Shown here: positions 1-9,100 of the stretch, piece by piece
Numbering within the stretch: the first letter of the stretch is position 1
Layout: every line of letters begins with the position of its first letter
Source of the DNA: Symbiodinium natans
Taxonomy: Eukaryota > Sar > Dinophyceae > Suessiales > Symbiodiniaceae
Length of the DNA: 25,000 bases
Direction of reading: 5' to 3'
Assembly (NCBI GenBank): GCA_905221605.1
Contig: CAJNDS010000447.1
Coordinates: 397,501 to 422,500 of the forward strand
The notes under the pieces: generated by a model
What the model saw: only the letters and a program-made list of their open reading frames with translations
What the model was told of the DNA's origin: nothing
The model's database searches: none
Position numbers and translations under genes: made by a program

Positions 1-99
1 AACCCTAAACCCTAAACCCTAAACCCTAAACCCTAAACCCTAAGCCCTAAACCCTAAACCCTAAGCCCTAAGCCCTAAACCCTAAACCCTAAACCCTAG
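1..99 (+). repeat. CCCTAAA array at window start
   Basis: About 14 units with scattered CCCTAAG variants, ending CCCTAG|GAG. The terminal AG is the likely splice acceptor of the first exon. Strand polarity would fit a left telomere, but equal arrays recur throughout. Confidence 0.95.
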
Positions 100-3000
100 G
101 AGAGGTTCAGCAGTCGGCCAAGGTCTACTACATGGGGCTTTCGGACAAGACCACCTTCGGCTCCGCGGGATTTCTGATTCTTAGCCAACTGGTTGGGTAA
201 CCTTTAACCTTTTTTTGGGTCATATGGAATCCTACCATATATTAATAAACCCTAAACCCTAAACCCCAAACCCTAAGCCCTAAACCCTAAGCCCTAAACC
301 CTAGACCCTAAACCCTAAACCCTAAACCCTAGACCCTAAACCCTAAACCCTAAACCCTAAACCCTGAACCCTAAACCAGGGTATGTTCAGCCCTACTAAG
401 GATTCGCTGCGCTGGAGGCCAGAACGTACTCATCGACCCCCCCATCGCACACCCAAAGCTGGTCGAGGCACTGTCGCGCATGGGCGGCGTGCAGCATCTG
501 CTCTTCACCCACGTGGAGCCTTGGGCCGGGTTTAGGGTTTAGGGTTTAGGGTTTAGGGTTTAGGGTTTAGGGTTTAGGGTTTAGGGTTTAGGGTTTAGGG
601 TTTAGGGTTGGGTTCCAGGGGTTCCAGGGGTTCGCCCAACACCCTTAAGGAGCTTCAAAAATAGGGCTCTTGGACCGAGGACCACACCGCCAACCACGGG
701 GCCTGGCACGAGGCCACGAACCCTAAACCCTAAACCCTAAACCCAAGCCCCAAACCCTAACCCTAAACCCTAAACCCTAAACCCTAAACCCTAAACCCTA
801 AACCCTAAACCCTAAACCCTAAACCCTAAACCCTAAACCCTAAACCCTAAACCCTAAACCCTAAACCCTAAACCCTAAACCCTACACCCAACCCTAACCC
901 TAACCCTAAACCCTAAACCCTAAACCCTAACCCTAAACCCTAAACCCTAGACCCTAGACCCTCACCCTAGAACCCTAGACCCTAGACCCTACAGACCTAA
1001 AGACCCTAACTCAAGCCGCTAACCCTAACCCTACACACTGACACACTCAACCCTAAACCCTAAACCCTAAACCCTAAAACTAAACCTAACCCTAAACCCT
1101 AAACCCTAAACCCTAAACCTAAAACCACCCTAAACCCTAAACCCAAAACCAAACCCAAAACCCAAAACCTAACCCTAAAACCCTAAACCCTAAACCCTAA
1201 ACCCTAAACCCTAAACCCTAAACCCTAAACCCTAAACCCTAAACCCTAAACCCTAAACCCTAAACCCTAAACCCGAGGCCACGAAGGCCAGGAGGCTGAT
1301 GCACCGGGCGGATGTGGTCCGCACGCACAGCGACTACAGCCCCTTCCCGGCCGCTCGCCTTCCCCAGTGGTAGATGAGGGGTTTAGGGTTTAGGGTTTAG
1401 GGTTTAGGGCTTAGGGCTTAGGGTTTAGGGTTTAGGGGTTTAGGGTTTAGGGAGATCCCGATTTCTAACGACTCCCTTTTCGGATCCCTATTACAATATG
1501 GCACCGAATATTTAGGGTACCCCAAAAGGGATTCTAGCTTTGACAACCACCCGGATGAGGGTTTACGATAATAAGGGATCTCGATTTGTAAGGACTCCTA
1601 TACTATAAGGTACCCCGGATATCGTAAACCCCGAGATCTCTCTCTGTCCCTCTCTCCAGCTTCTTTAAGGGTTCGCTTTGTTTTTTCGGTTTTCTGCTCG
1701 AATGCTAGTAGCAGATACAATCGTAAGGAAACTGAAAAGCAGTCGGAACTATACGAACTGAAATTTAGCAACCGTCGTTTGCAATTTCCCCCTTATACTA
1801 ACAGTCCTTAATAGGCGTTATAGTATCCCCTAGTATAATCCCTATTAAGGACTGTTAGTACAAGGGGGAACAGAACCCTAAACCCCAAACCCCAAACCCT
1901 AACCCTAAACCCTAAACCCTAAACCCTAAACCCTAAACCCTAAACCCTAAACCCTAAACCCCAAACCCCAAACCCCAAACCCCAAACCCCAAACCCCAAA
2001 CCCTAAACCCTAAACCCTAAACCCTAAACCCTAAACCCTAAACCCTAAACCCTAGACCCTAAACCCTAAACCCTAAACCCTAAACCCAAATAGTCGTCAT
2101 CATAAGAATTTGAAAAAACCCAAAAGGTCACGTCGGACTTCGAGACGCTCCTGGAGCTTCGGCCCTTTGACGCTTGGCATATGTTGCGGTGTAGGGGTTT
2201 AGGGTTTAGGGTTTAGGGTTTAGGGTTTAGGGTTTAGGGATCCCCGGCTACTACCCTCTCTTGGCCTTCCCTTTTGAGGATCCCCCCCCCCCCCGCCCCC
2301 TAGGGCTTAGAGTTTCTTTGTTTAATTAAGTTTTTTGAGGATGTCGGGTTTCGGGGCTTTTGGGCTTCGGAGATTGAGGGCCATCCTTCCAGGGCCTTCC
2401 ACTGTTTAAGGTGCCATGGGGGGCCGGGGGGGGCGGCGGGGGGGGGGGGGGGGGGACCCTCTGAGCCCTAAATCCCTCTAAATTCCTAAACCCTAAATCA
2501 CTAAATCCCTAAACCCTAAATCCCTCAACCCTAAATCACTAAACCCTAAATTCCGGGCGGGGTAAGGCAGGCGTCGTAAGGATCCGATGATCCTTCGAGT
2601 CCGGGGTTCGGGAGTTGTTTTTGGCATCTAGGGCTTAGGGGGTTTAGTTTAGGGGTTTTGGTTTAGGGGTTTGGTTTAGGGATTTAGTTTTTGGGGTCTA
2701 GGGGGTCTAGGGGATTTGGGGGGGGGGGGGGGGGGGGGGTAGTGCAGGAGGTTTCGGGGGTTTAGGGGGGTTTAGGTTTAGGGGGTTTTAGGTGTGTAGG
2801 GGTTTCAGGCGGTTGAACTTAGGGGGTGTAGGGTTTGGTGTCGAACTAGCGCTTTAGGAGCTTCGGGTGTTTGACTTCCTTTGCCACAACCCTAAACCCT
2901 AAACCCTAAACCCCAAACCCCAAGCCCTAAACCCTAAACCCTAAACCCTAAACCCTAAACCCTAAACCCCAGAACAGCAGACGGCACCGTGATGCGAAGC

Positions 3001-4714
3001 CAGGAGACGGTCTGCCTTGATGGCGTGCCGGACCTTCAGATCATTGCCACTCCCGGCCATACCCCAGGCAGCATCATGTTCCTGTACAAGGACTCAAGGG
3101 CTAAAATTTGGGTACCTGGCTAAGCTAGGTTACCCTAAAACCCTAAAACCCTAAACCCTAAAACCCTAAACCCTAATCCCAAAACCCTAAACCTAAACCC
3201 TAAACCCTAAACCCTCAAAGGGCTCTACTTTGGTACCTGGCGAAGCTGGGTGAGTTGTGCTCCTGGGACTCTACCTCAAAAACCCTAAGGTGGCACCCTT
3301 GGGTTTTTGGAGACCCGCTCCTTCAGACCCTCGAAGAGAGTAGGAGGGCCCACTTAGATCCTCGAAAAGAGATGCCGGGTGGTAAGCCCCTCCCAAATGT
3401 TTGGGGTTTAGGGTTTCGGGGCTCGAGGGTTTAGGGTTTAGGGTTGAGGGAACAGCCAAACACCTGAAAAGAGATCTCGGGTGGCGCACGCCCCGAGAAC
3501 GGAGATGTTCGGTGGCAGACCGAAAACCCCGAAAGCTCAAGTTAAACAGACTGGTGGCCATCCCCACACCCCTGGCAAACCCTACTAGGCCTACAGCAAA
3601 CCCTAAGAGGGTAACCCCGAAGCCCGAAAAGAAGCTGATAAGACAGGCTGGGTGGCAAGACCTAAACCCTCAACCGTAGAAGGAGATGTTGTGCGGCGAG
3701 CCCTTCAGCCCTAAGAAGAGATGTTGGGAGGGGGGGGGGGGGGGGGGGGGGAAGGCCGACATGCTACAGGAGCCCTGAGCCACAACAAGTTTTTCTTTGG
3801 TTTAGGGTTTAGGGTTTAGGGTTTAGGGTTTAGGGTTTAGGGTTTAGGGTTTAGGGTTTAGGGTTTAGGGTTTAGGGTTTAGGGTTTAGGGTTTAGGGTT
3901 TAGGGTTTAGGGTTTAGGGTTTAGGGTTTAGGGTTTAGGGTTTTCAGTTTTAAAAGGGGGATGTTGGGTCTCAAGCCCTGGACCCTAACAACTCTGAACC
4001 CCAAAAGGACATGTTGGGTGGCAAGGCCTCGACCCCAAAAAGGAGATGTCCGGGCCCGTAAAGGACTATGTGAGGTAATCCAATGGCAAATGTAGAGCCC
4101 ACCACCCCCTCCTTTTCCCTCCCCCCTGCCCCCCACCCCGAAAGTCACGACTGGGGGCAAGGTGTCAGCTAGGCCGTCTCGATGCCCAGAGACACGTTGC
4201 AACGAAGTGTTTGCTTGATGAATTAAGCACAAGGCCCAGAAGTTACACGTGAGCAGAAGCAAGTTGCACCTGAGCATGCTTCCCTCTACCTTGGGGACTT
4301 TATGTTTTTTCCGGTGCTTTTTCAAAAGAGCACCGAAACCGTCCGGCAATGTAGGGGTGCCATGCCATATTCGGTTTAGGGTTTAGGGTTTAGGGTTTTT
4401 TCACCCCGGAGCCTGGAAAGGACCGCTTCCTCTTCACCGGGGACTCCCTTGCCTTCTCACCGGCCAAGGGCCACCTTCACGCGCATCGCATTCAGACCTT
4501 CCAAAGTTGGAAGCTTCAAGAGCAGTCACTCCAGAAGCTCCTTTCCTACGACTTCTGCTGGGTTCTACCGGGGCATGGCGACTGGAAGAAGTACGAGACT
4601 GCTTCTGAGGCGCGGCAGGACTTGCGCAAGTGCCTGGCCTGGATGTTGCAACAGGCTTCTGGCAAGACACTATATCCTTCTTTGGAAATATTTTTTGTAT
4701 TTTTGTTTATATAA
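100..4714 (+). CDS. Metallo-beta-lactamase-fold hydrolase, 5' partial, seven exons in telomere-repeat introns
   Basis: Seven islands join in frame: 100-196, 401-515, 680-712, 1278-1313, 2127-2188, 2973-3099 and 4412-4714, giving about 256 residues without an N-terminus. Motifs appear in family order: an N-terminal strand (TTFGSAGFLIL), NVLIDPP, LFTH, then a DHTANHGAW stretch resembling the DDVADHxxW motif of plant and cyanobacterial members, TPGHTPGS, FLFTGDS and VLPGHGDW. The histidines and the FTGD aspartate are the expected metal ligands. This fold usually hydrolyses thioester or ester substrates with two metals; the substrate cannot be told. Donors would be GT (197, 1314, 2189), GC (713, 3100) and GA (516). 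The GA choice restores the family spacing between LFTH and NHGAW; a GC donor at 525 or GT at 530 are alternatives. The last residues before the TAA at 4712 are AT-rich, so exon 7 may instead splice at a GC donor at 4655. Upstream exons lie outside the window. Family call is secure; exact junctions are inferred. Confidence 0.85.
197..400 (+). other. Intron 1 of the hydrolase gene
   Basis: Canonical donor GTAACC after phase 2, and acceptor CCCTACTAAG|G. It holds about 18 CCCTAAA-type units (247-376) between two short unique ends. The TACTAA just before the acceptor resembles a branch-point motif but lies very close to the splice site. Confidence 0.65.
530..609 (-). repeat. TTTAGGG array
   Basis: Eleven near-perfect units in intron 2 of the hydrolase. 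The orientation is opposite to the arrays in introns 1 and 3. Confidence 0.95.
713..1277 (+). other. Intron 3 of the hydrolase gene, GC-AG, flanked by a 12-bp direct repeat
   Basis: The sequence CGAGGCCACGAA occurs at 709-720, at the end of exon 3, and again at 1274-1285, at the start of exon 4. Cutting after CGAG in both copies gives a GC-AG intron and restores the frame (HE|ATK). Almost all of the 565 bases between are CCCTAAA repeats and their variants. The duplication looks like a target-site or repair duplication made when the array entered an exon. Confidence 0.65.
720..1273 (+). repeat. Long CCCTAAA mosaic
   Basis: Perfect runs (760-885, 1165-1273) surround a degenerate middle with CCCTAGA, CCCAAAA and CCTAAAA variants. 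This points to an older array core or to patchy expansion. Confidence 0.95.
1381..1452 (-). repeat. TTTAGGG array
   Basis: About nine units including two TTAGGGC variants, in intron 4 of the hydrolase. Confidence 0.9.
1559..1629. repeat. Short inverted repeat, hairpin-like
   Basis: GGTTTACGATA at 1559-1569 is mirrored by TATCGTAAACC at 1619-1629. A related block (GATCYCGATTT, then GACTCC) occurs just upstream at about 1454-1480 and again within the loop, so the region is probably a remnant of a small transposon-like element in intron 4. Confidence 0.6.
1786..1870. mobile_element. MITE-like hairpin with 30-bp terminal inverted repeats
   Basis: TTCCCCCTTATACTAACAGT at 1786-1805 and on to 1815 is mirrored at 1841-1870 with one mismatch over 30 bases. 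The 25-base loop is itself partly palindromic (TTATAGTATCCCCTAGTATAA). No coding capacity. A related right half lies at 6781-6830, so this is a repeat family and not a chance palindrome. Confidence 0.75.
1876..2089 (+). repeat. CCCTAAA array with a CCCCAAA block
   Basis: Standard units flank about seven consecutive CCCCAAA units (roughly 1957-2004). A run of one variant suggests local amplification of a mutated unit. Confidence 0.95.
2194..2240 (-). repeat. TTTAGGG array
   Basis: Six units directly after exon 5 of the hydrolase. Confidence 0.9.
2260..2886. other. Low-complexity intron sequence with G and C tracts
   Basis: Part of hydrolase intron 5. It contains a C tract near 2281-2297, G-rich stretches at 2418-2455 and 2718-2739, and badly decayed telomeric units of both orientations (CCCTAAATCACTAAAT, GGGGTTTAGTTT). 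No exon-like island is seen. Confidence 0.6.
2887..2970 (+). repeat. CCCTAAA array
   Basis: About twelve units with CCCCAAA and CCCTAAG variants. It ends in CCCCAG, which serves as the likely acceptor of exon 6 of the hydrolase. Confidence 0.9.
3093..3251 (+). repeat. Imperfect 38-bp direct repeat flanking a CCCTAAA array
   Basis: 3093-3130 and 3214-3251 share CTCAA(A)GGGCT, TACCTGGC, AAGCT and GGT with only a few differences. Between them are 83 bases of CCCTAAA units. The first copy includes the end of exon 6 of the hydrolase, so exon-edge sequence has been duplicated around an inserted array. Confidence 0.65.
3362..4056 (+). repeat. Degenerate dispersed repeat, core AGAGATGTTGGGTGGCAAG
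   Basis: About nine imperfect copies start near 3366, 3465, 3495, 3628, 3678, 3711, 3953, 4003 and 4037. They share a purine-rich start (GAAAAGGAGATG) and often TTGGGTGGCAAG plus a C-rich end. Spacing is irregular, from 28 to over 100 bases, and a telomeric array splits the series. It lies inside the last hydrolase intron. Open frames across it reflect repetition, not coding. Confidence 0.6.
3799..3943 (-). repeat. TTTAGGG array, about 20 perfect units
   Basis: One of the longest uninterrupted perfect runs in the window, in hydrolase intron 6. Near-identity of the units implies recent insertion or expansion. Confidence 0.95.
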
Positions 4715-5328
4715 AACCCAAGAGGATATTAAGAGCATTATTTTCATTAAGGTTCTATAAGGGGAGCATAGGACCTGGCTGCCACGCTACGTCCTGTGGA
4801 CGCTGGTGAGGCCGAAGAACCTGGGTTCGATTCAGCAAGGCCCCTTTTTCTTCAGTCCAAGGCACACATCGAAGTCTTGGGGGGTTGATTTTAGTAGAAT
4901 TGTAAAGGCACTATGAGGGAATACTGGTAGTACTTATGTAAGAGCCTCCGGCTCTCAAGCCGCCGACCCCGCAGGAGAACAGGTGTTGGGTTTGGGCGTT
5001 TACGGTTCAGAGTCAACGCCTGGAGCTTTGTGGGGTTGGGGGGGGGGGGGGGGTGGATGGGTGGGGGGGGGGGGGTGGAGGGGTTGGGGGGGGGGGGGTG
5101 GATGGGGGGGGGGGGGGGGGGTGGATGGCGTGGGGGGCGGGGGGTGGGTCGGGTTGGGCGTCGCGTTTTGGGGGTGTCAGGAGGGAAAACAGGGTCCCTA
5201 AACTCTTAACCCTAAACCCTAAACCCTAAACCCCAAACCCTAAAAGCCGGACCCTCAACGTCAAAGTTGGGGTGGCAAGGATAGGCGGCCCTCGTCAGCT
5301 TCTTCTCGACAGCCTGATACTTCCGCAG
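4715..5328. other. Region between hydrolase and next islands
   Basis: AT-rich for about 40 bases, then mixed sequence, then a G-rich minisatellite (5038-5147) and a few CCCTAAA units (5209-5243). No convincing plus-strand exon is visible. On the minus strand 5250-5338 reads exon-like. Confidence 0.4.
5038..5147 (+). repeat. G-rich minisatellite, core GGTGGATGG plus G tracts
   Basis: Runs of 12 to 20 G are separated by GTGGATG or GTGGAG. The glycine and tryptophan-rich frame across it is a by-product. It is a strong G-quadruplex candidate. Confidence 0.8.
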
Positions 5329-5732
5329 GGCGCCAAGGACTGTAGCCGGGTTTAGGGTTTAGGGGCCCTTTTGCGCCCTCTTTTTGGTTTTCTTGTTTCG
5401 GCTTCAAGGTTCCCTTATCAAGTGGCCGACCCTAAACCCTAAACCCTAAACCCTAAACCCCTAAACCCCAAACCAACCCTAAACCCTAGACCCGAAACCC
5501 TAAACCGTAAACCCTAAACCCTACACCCTAAACCCTAAACCCTCAACCCTAAACCCTAAACCCGAAACCCTAAACCCTAAACCCTACGAAACGGGTGCCC
5601 TTGTCCCAGCACGGTTTCCGCGCTGCCCAAGAGGACCACTTCCCAAATTGGACGCTGCCGAGCTGGCTGTTGTCTGCAGCGGTGGTTCTCCCCTGCGCTT
5701 GCTTCTTAGCCCTCCGCCTCCATCGACGCTGA
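5329..5732 (+). CDS. Two candidate exons ending in a C-terminal membrane segment
   Basis: Island 5329-5349 follows the acceptor ACTTCCGCAG and reads GAKDCSR before a donor GTTTAG made by the next repeat array. Island 5610-5732 follows TTGTCCCAG and reads about 40 codons to TGA at 5730. Its second half is hydrophobic (WLLSAAVVLPCACFLAL) and ends in basic residues LRLHRR, as in a tail-anchored or single-pass protein. Both are in phase 0. They would continue the hydrolase in frame if its last exon spliced at the GC donor at 4655, which would give that enzyme a membrane anchor. Equally they may be the end of a separate gene. Function is not recognised. Confidence 0.4.
5430..5586 (+). repeat. CCCTAAA array, degenerate
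   Basis: About 20 units with CCCGAAA, CCGTAAA and CCCTCAA variants. Confidence 0.9.
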
Positions 5733-5781
5733 GAGTGTTTAGGGTTTAGGGTTTAGGGTTTAGGGTTTAGGGTTTAGGGTT
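5733..5781 (-). repeat. TTTAGGG array
   Basis: About seven units immediately after the stop codon at 5730-5732. Confidence 0.9.
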
Positions 5782-5820
5782 TTTTGAAGAAGAAGATGAG
5801 CACGCCGCGGATCACAACAG

Positions 5821-5841
5821 GTCTGTGTGTGTGTGTGTGTG
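5821..5841 (+). repeat. GT microsatellite
   Basis: Nine to ten GT units in noncoding sequence. Confidence 0.85.
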
Positions 5842-6100
5842 GCTGTGCTTCTCATCTTGGTTGGACTATGACGATCGTTTCTTTCTCTATCCAAATCATG
5901 GTCTTCTCGAGGATAAGGAGCAGAGCACCAGAGAGGCCCCAGAAAGGTACATGATTTAGATGACCCTCCTCCCCCTGCATGTAGTACCCACACAAGCGTC
6001 CTTCAACCCTCAGCCCTAAACCCTAAACCCCAAACCCTCAACCCTAAACCCCAAACCCTAAGCCCTAAACCCCAAACTTTCCTTCGGGTACCTGGGCCAG

Positions 6101-9100
6101 GTCCGCGCCAAGCTCCGCGAGCAGCGGGCCGTGGCGTTGCAGGTGCTGGAACTGGAATCTTCATAGGGTTTAGGGTTTAAGGTTTCGGGTTTGAGTCTTG
6201 AGGTGGCGGAACTCAGGACCCCTTTTTGGGCTTTTCGTGTTTTTGTGAGTGGTTTTAGGGGCTGTGGGGTTTTCGTCTTTTTTGGTTGTATGTTTTTATG
6301 GCTTTTTTTGAAGATTAGGTCTTAGGGTTTAGGTCTTTGGTGTGTGTGTGTGTTTTGCTTTTATATGGCTGTTGTTGTTACCACCGGCAGTTTCTCGCCA
6401 ACCCCTCGGCCGTGTTGTTCTACCATGATTTCGTTACAGGGGGGAGGGGGGGGTTCATCCCTCAACCCTAAACCCTAAACCCTAAACCCTAAACCCTAAA
6501 CCGTAGGTACCTAGGGAACTTTATAGGGAAGCTTAGGGAGTGGGGAGTATTACTGTAGGGAACCTTGGAAACCCCCTCACCGTTAAGCACCCTAAAATTT
6601 CAGTGACGTCGCCATTACCACGGACACTGCCAACTTGTCATTGTCCTTTCTATTGTGATTGCCATTGTGATTGTGATTGTCATTGCTGTTATCATTGATA
6701 TTCCCGGTACTGGTATCAGTTTTGGAGTTTGCATTCGTATAAGATTTTTCTGCTTAGGGGCAGTTTCTCAAAGTGATTCTAGTACCCCCTATGATCATCC
6801 TTTTTAAGGACTGTTAGACTAAGGGGGAACATCCCCACCTAAACCCCAAAACCCTAAACCCTAAATCCTGAAACCCCTAACCCCTAACCCCTAAACCCTA
6901 AACCCTAAACCCTAAACAAAAAAGCCCTACACTCCAAAACCCTAAACCCTAAACCCTAAACCCTAAACCCTAAGCCCTAAACCCTAAACCCTAAACCCTA
7001 AACCCTAAACCCTCATCCCAAGAACTGACCATGTTGCGCATCCTTTGGGGTAGGGTTTTCGATCTCCAGCGCGAAGGTGCGGCAGCAGGGGATGGAGTTC
7101 CAGGAAGGCGCCCGCCTGGCCGTGGAGGTGGGGTTTAGGGTTTAGGGTTTAGGGTTTAGGGTTTGGGGTTTGGGGTTTGGGGTTTGGGGTTTAGGGTGGT
7201 CAGGGTTTGCAGGGTTTAGGGGTTTAGGTTTAGGGCTTACAGGGTTTAGGATTTAGGGTTTAGGGTTTAGGGTTGTAGGGTTTAGGGCTTCGGGTTTAGG
7301 GTTTAGGGAAGCACCGTGAAATATTTGCAGCCAGAAGCCCCGGAAGGGCCCAGTGGGAGCCCCTGCCGGTTTTTGGCTTCAGGGCCAGGGCTGAGGGGTT
7401 TAGGGTTTAGGGTTTAGGGTTTAGGGTTTAGGGTTTAGGGTTTAGGGTTTAGGGTTTAGGGTTTAGGGTTTAGGGAGGCATGCTCGTCATGAAAGCCAAC
7501 TCTGACTTTTTCTGAGTCCTACTCTCATGAATTTGAATAATTTGCTACTTTGTCTGAGTCCTAATCTCCCGAATTTCAAGAATTTACTAAATCGTGGCTG
7601 GAATTTTTTCAACTGAACCCAGAAGTCAATAGAGTCGGATGAAGGTTTAAAGAATATTCTTCATTTATAGGAAGACCTGGTAAGCGATGTAGTTTGTGAC
7701 AGGTCGGCACATACGCATGTCTAACTTTTAGGGTTCAGACAAAGGTTGAGCCTGAACACCCCTACGTCGTTTCGGCCTCCAACCTCGCATGCTTGAAGGG
7801 TTCGCAGGTAGCTTCAAGTAGTGTTGATAGTGCCCCCGTTAAGTCTTGAACCTGTTCGGATGTACGTTGCCTTGCCTGTAACTTTGCTTCTCATGGCCAT
7901 AGGGTCTTTCAACCCTAAACCCTCAACCCGAAACCCCAAACCCCAAACCCTAAGCCCGAAACCCCAAATTCTAAACCTTAAGCCCGAAACCCCAAACCCT
8001 ACATCCCAAACCCTAAACCTCCCAAACCCAAAGCCCCAAGCCCTAAACCTCTCAAACCCAACCCGTAGACTGAACCGGCCCAAGGCTCTCAGATCAATAG
8101 CCCCTGTGCCGCGAAACATCTAAGAACCCTTCTGCCTTACTACGCCCTAAACCCAAAACCCAAAACCCAAAACCCTAAACCCTAAACCCTAAACCCTAAA
8201 CCCTAAACCCTAAACCCTAAACCCTAAACCCTTGAGGGTTGCATGCAGATAGAGCTTCCAGAATCCCAAGACCAAGAAGAAGCTACCTCCTTGGCGACAG
8301 TATGGATGCGGTGTTGTAGGGGTTGTGACTCGTGTTCGTCTCGGGTAGTAGATATTGCAAGTAGGGGGTTCGGGAAAAGACCAAGTTTTAAAAAACCTGT
8401 TCAACCCAAACCCACCTCAAACTCAAGGTCTAGGTACTTGAACATTACCTAGTACCATAAGAATTGTTGATTGCGCTAAACCCTGAACCCCAAAACCCGC
8501 AGACCCCTAGACCCTAAACCCTAAACCCTAAACCGTAAACCCTAAACCCTAAACCCTAAACCCCTAAACCCTAAACCCTAAACCCCGAAACCTCAAGCCT
8601 TCAAGGGCATTGCATGTGGGGCTCGTGTCAGGAGATGCGCGCCATCCACCGCGATCTGTTGGAGGTACGACTTCAGGGTTTAGGGTTTAGGTTTTTTTGA
8701 GATGTGTTTCTGGGGGGGGGGGGGGGGGGGGGGGGGGTGCCAGTTTTATTGTTTTTTCTTCAGTGGCGGTAGGTTGTTGTAGGGTTGGCTGGGAGGTTTT
8801 GAGGCCTTGTTTTCTTTTTTTGTTGGTGAGTCTCTCTCTCTCTCCCTCTCTCTCGCTCTCTCTCGCTCTCTCTCGCTCTCTCTCTGTTCTCTTTTGTTAT
8901 TCTACAATTGTTCAGGGGGTGGTTTAGTTTTTTTTTTTTTTTTTTTATTACTTTTATTTTCAGGGCCTTACGTTTTGGTTTTGCTTAGGGGCTTCCTAGC
9001 AGGTGTTTCCTTGGGTGGGCGGCTTGGCGACAGTGGTATGTTTTGGGCCCCTTAAGGGAGGGGAGATCATGGGGGGGCGCAGGTACCTAGGGAACCTTAG

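Noticed and set aside
1-99. True chromosome end at the left edge
   Set aside because: Polarity fits, but equal or longer arrays of both orientations occur across the whole window and the first exon lacks its upstream part, so the edge is probably just a cut.
4790-4860. tRNA gene suggested by GGTTCGATTC at 4832-4841
   Set aside because: The B-box-like string is good, but the flanking bases do not form a T-stem and no anticodon arm or acceptor stem could be paired. A decayed tRNA-derived SINE is possible but unsupported.
4983-5201. Glycine/tryptophan-rich open frame
   Set aside because: It is a translation of G tracts and the GGTGGATGG minisatellite.
7814-8123. Opposed frames with GFRVxGFRV or NPKPxTLNPKP repeats
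   Set aside because: These strings are translations of decayed telomeric units, as are NPKP runs elsewhere in the window.
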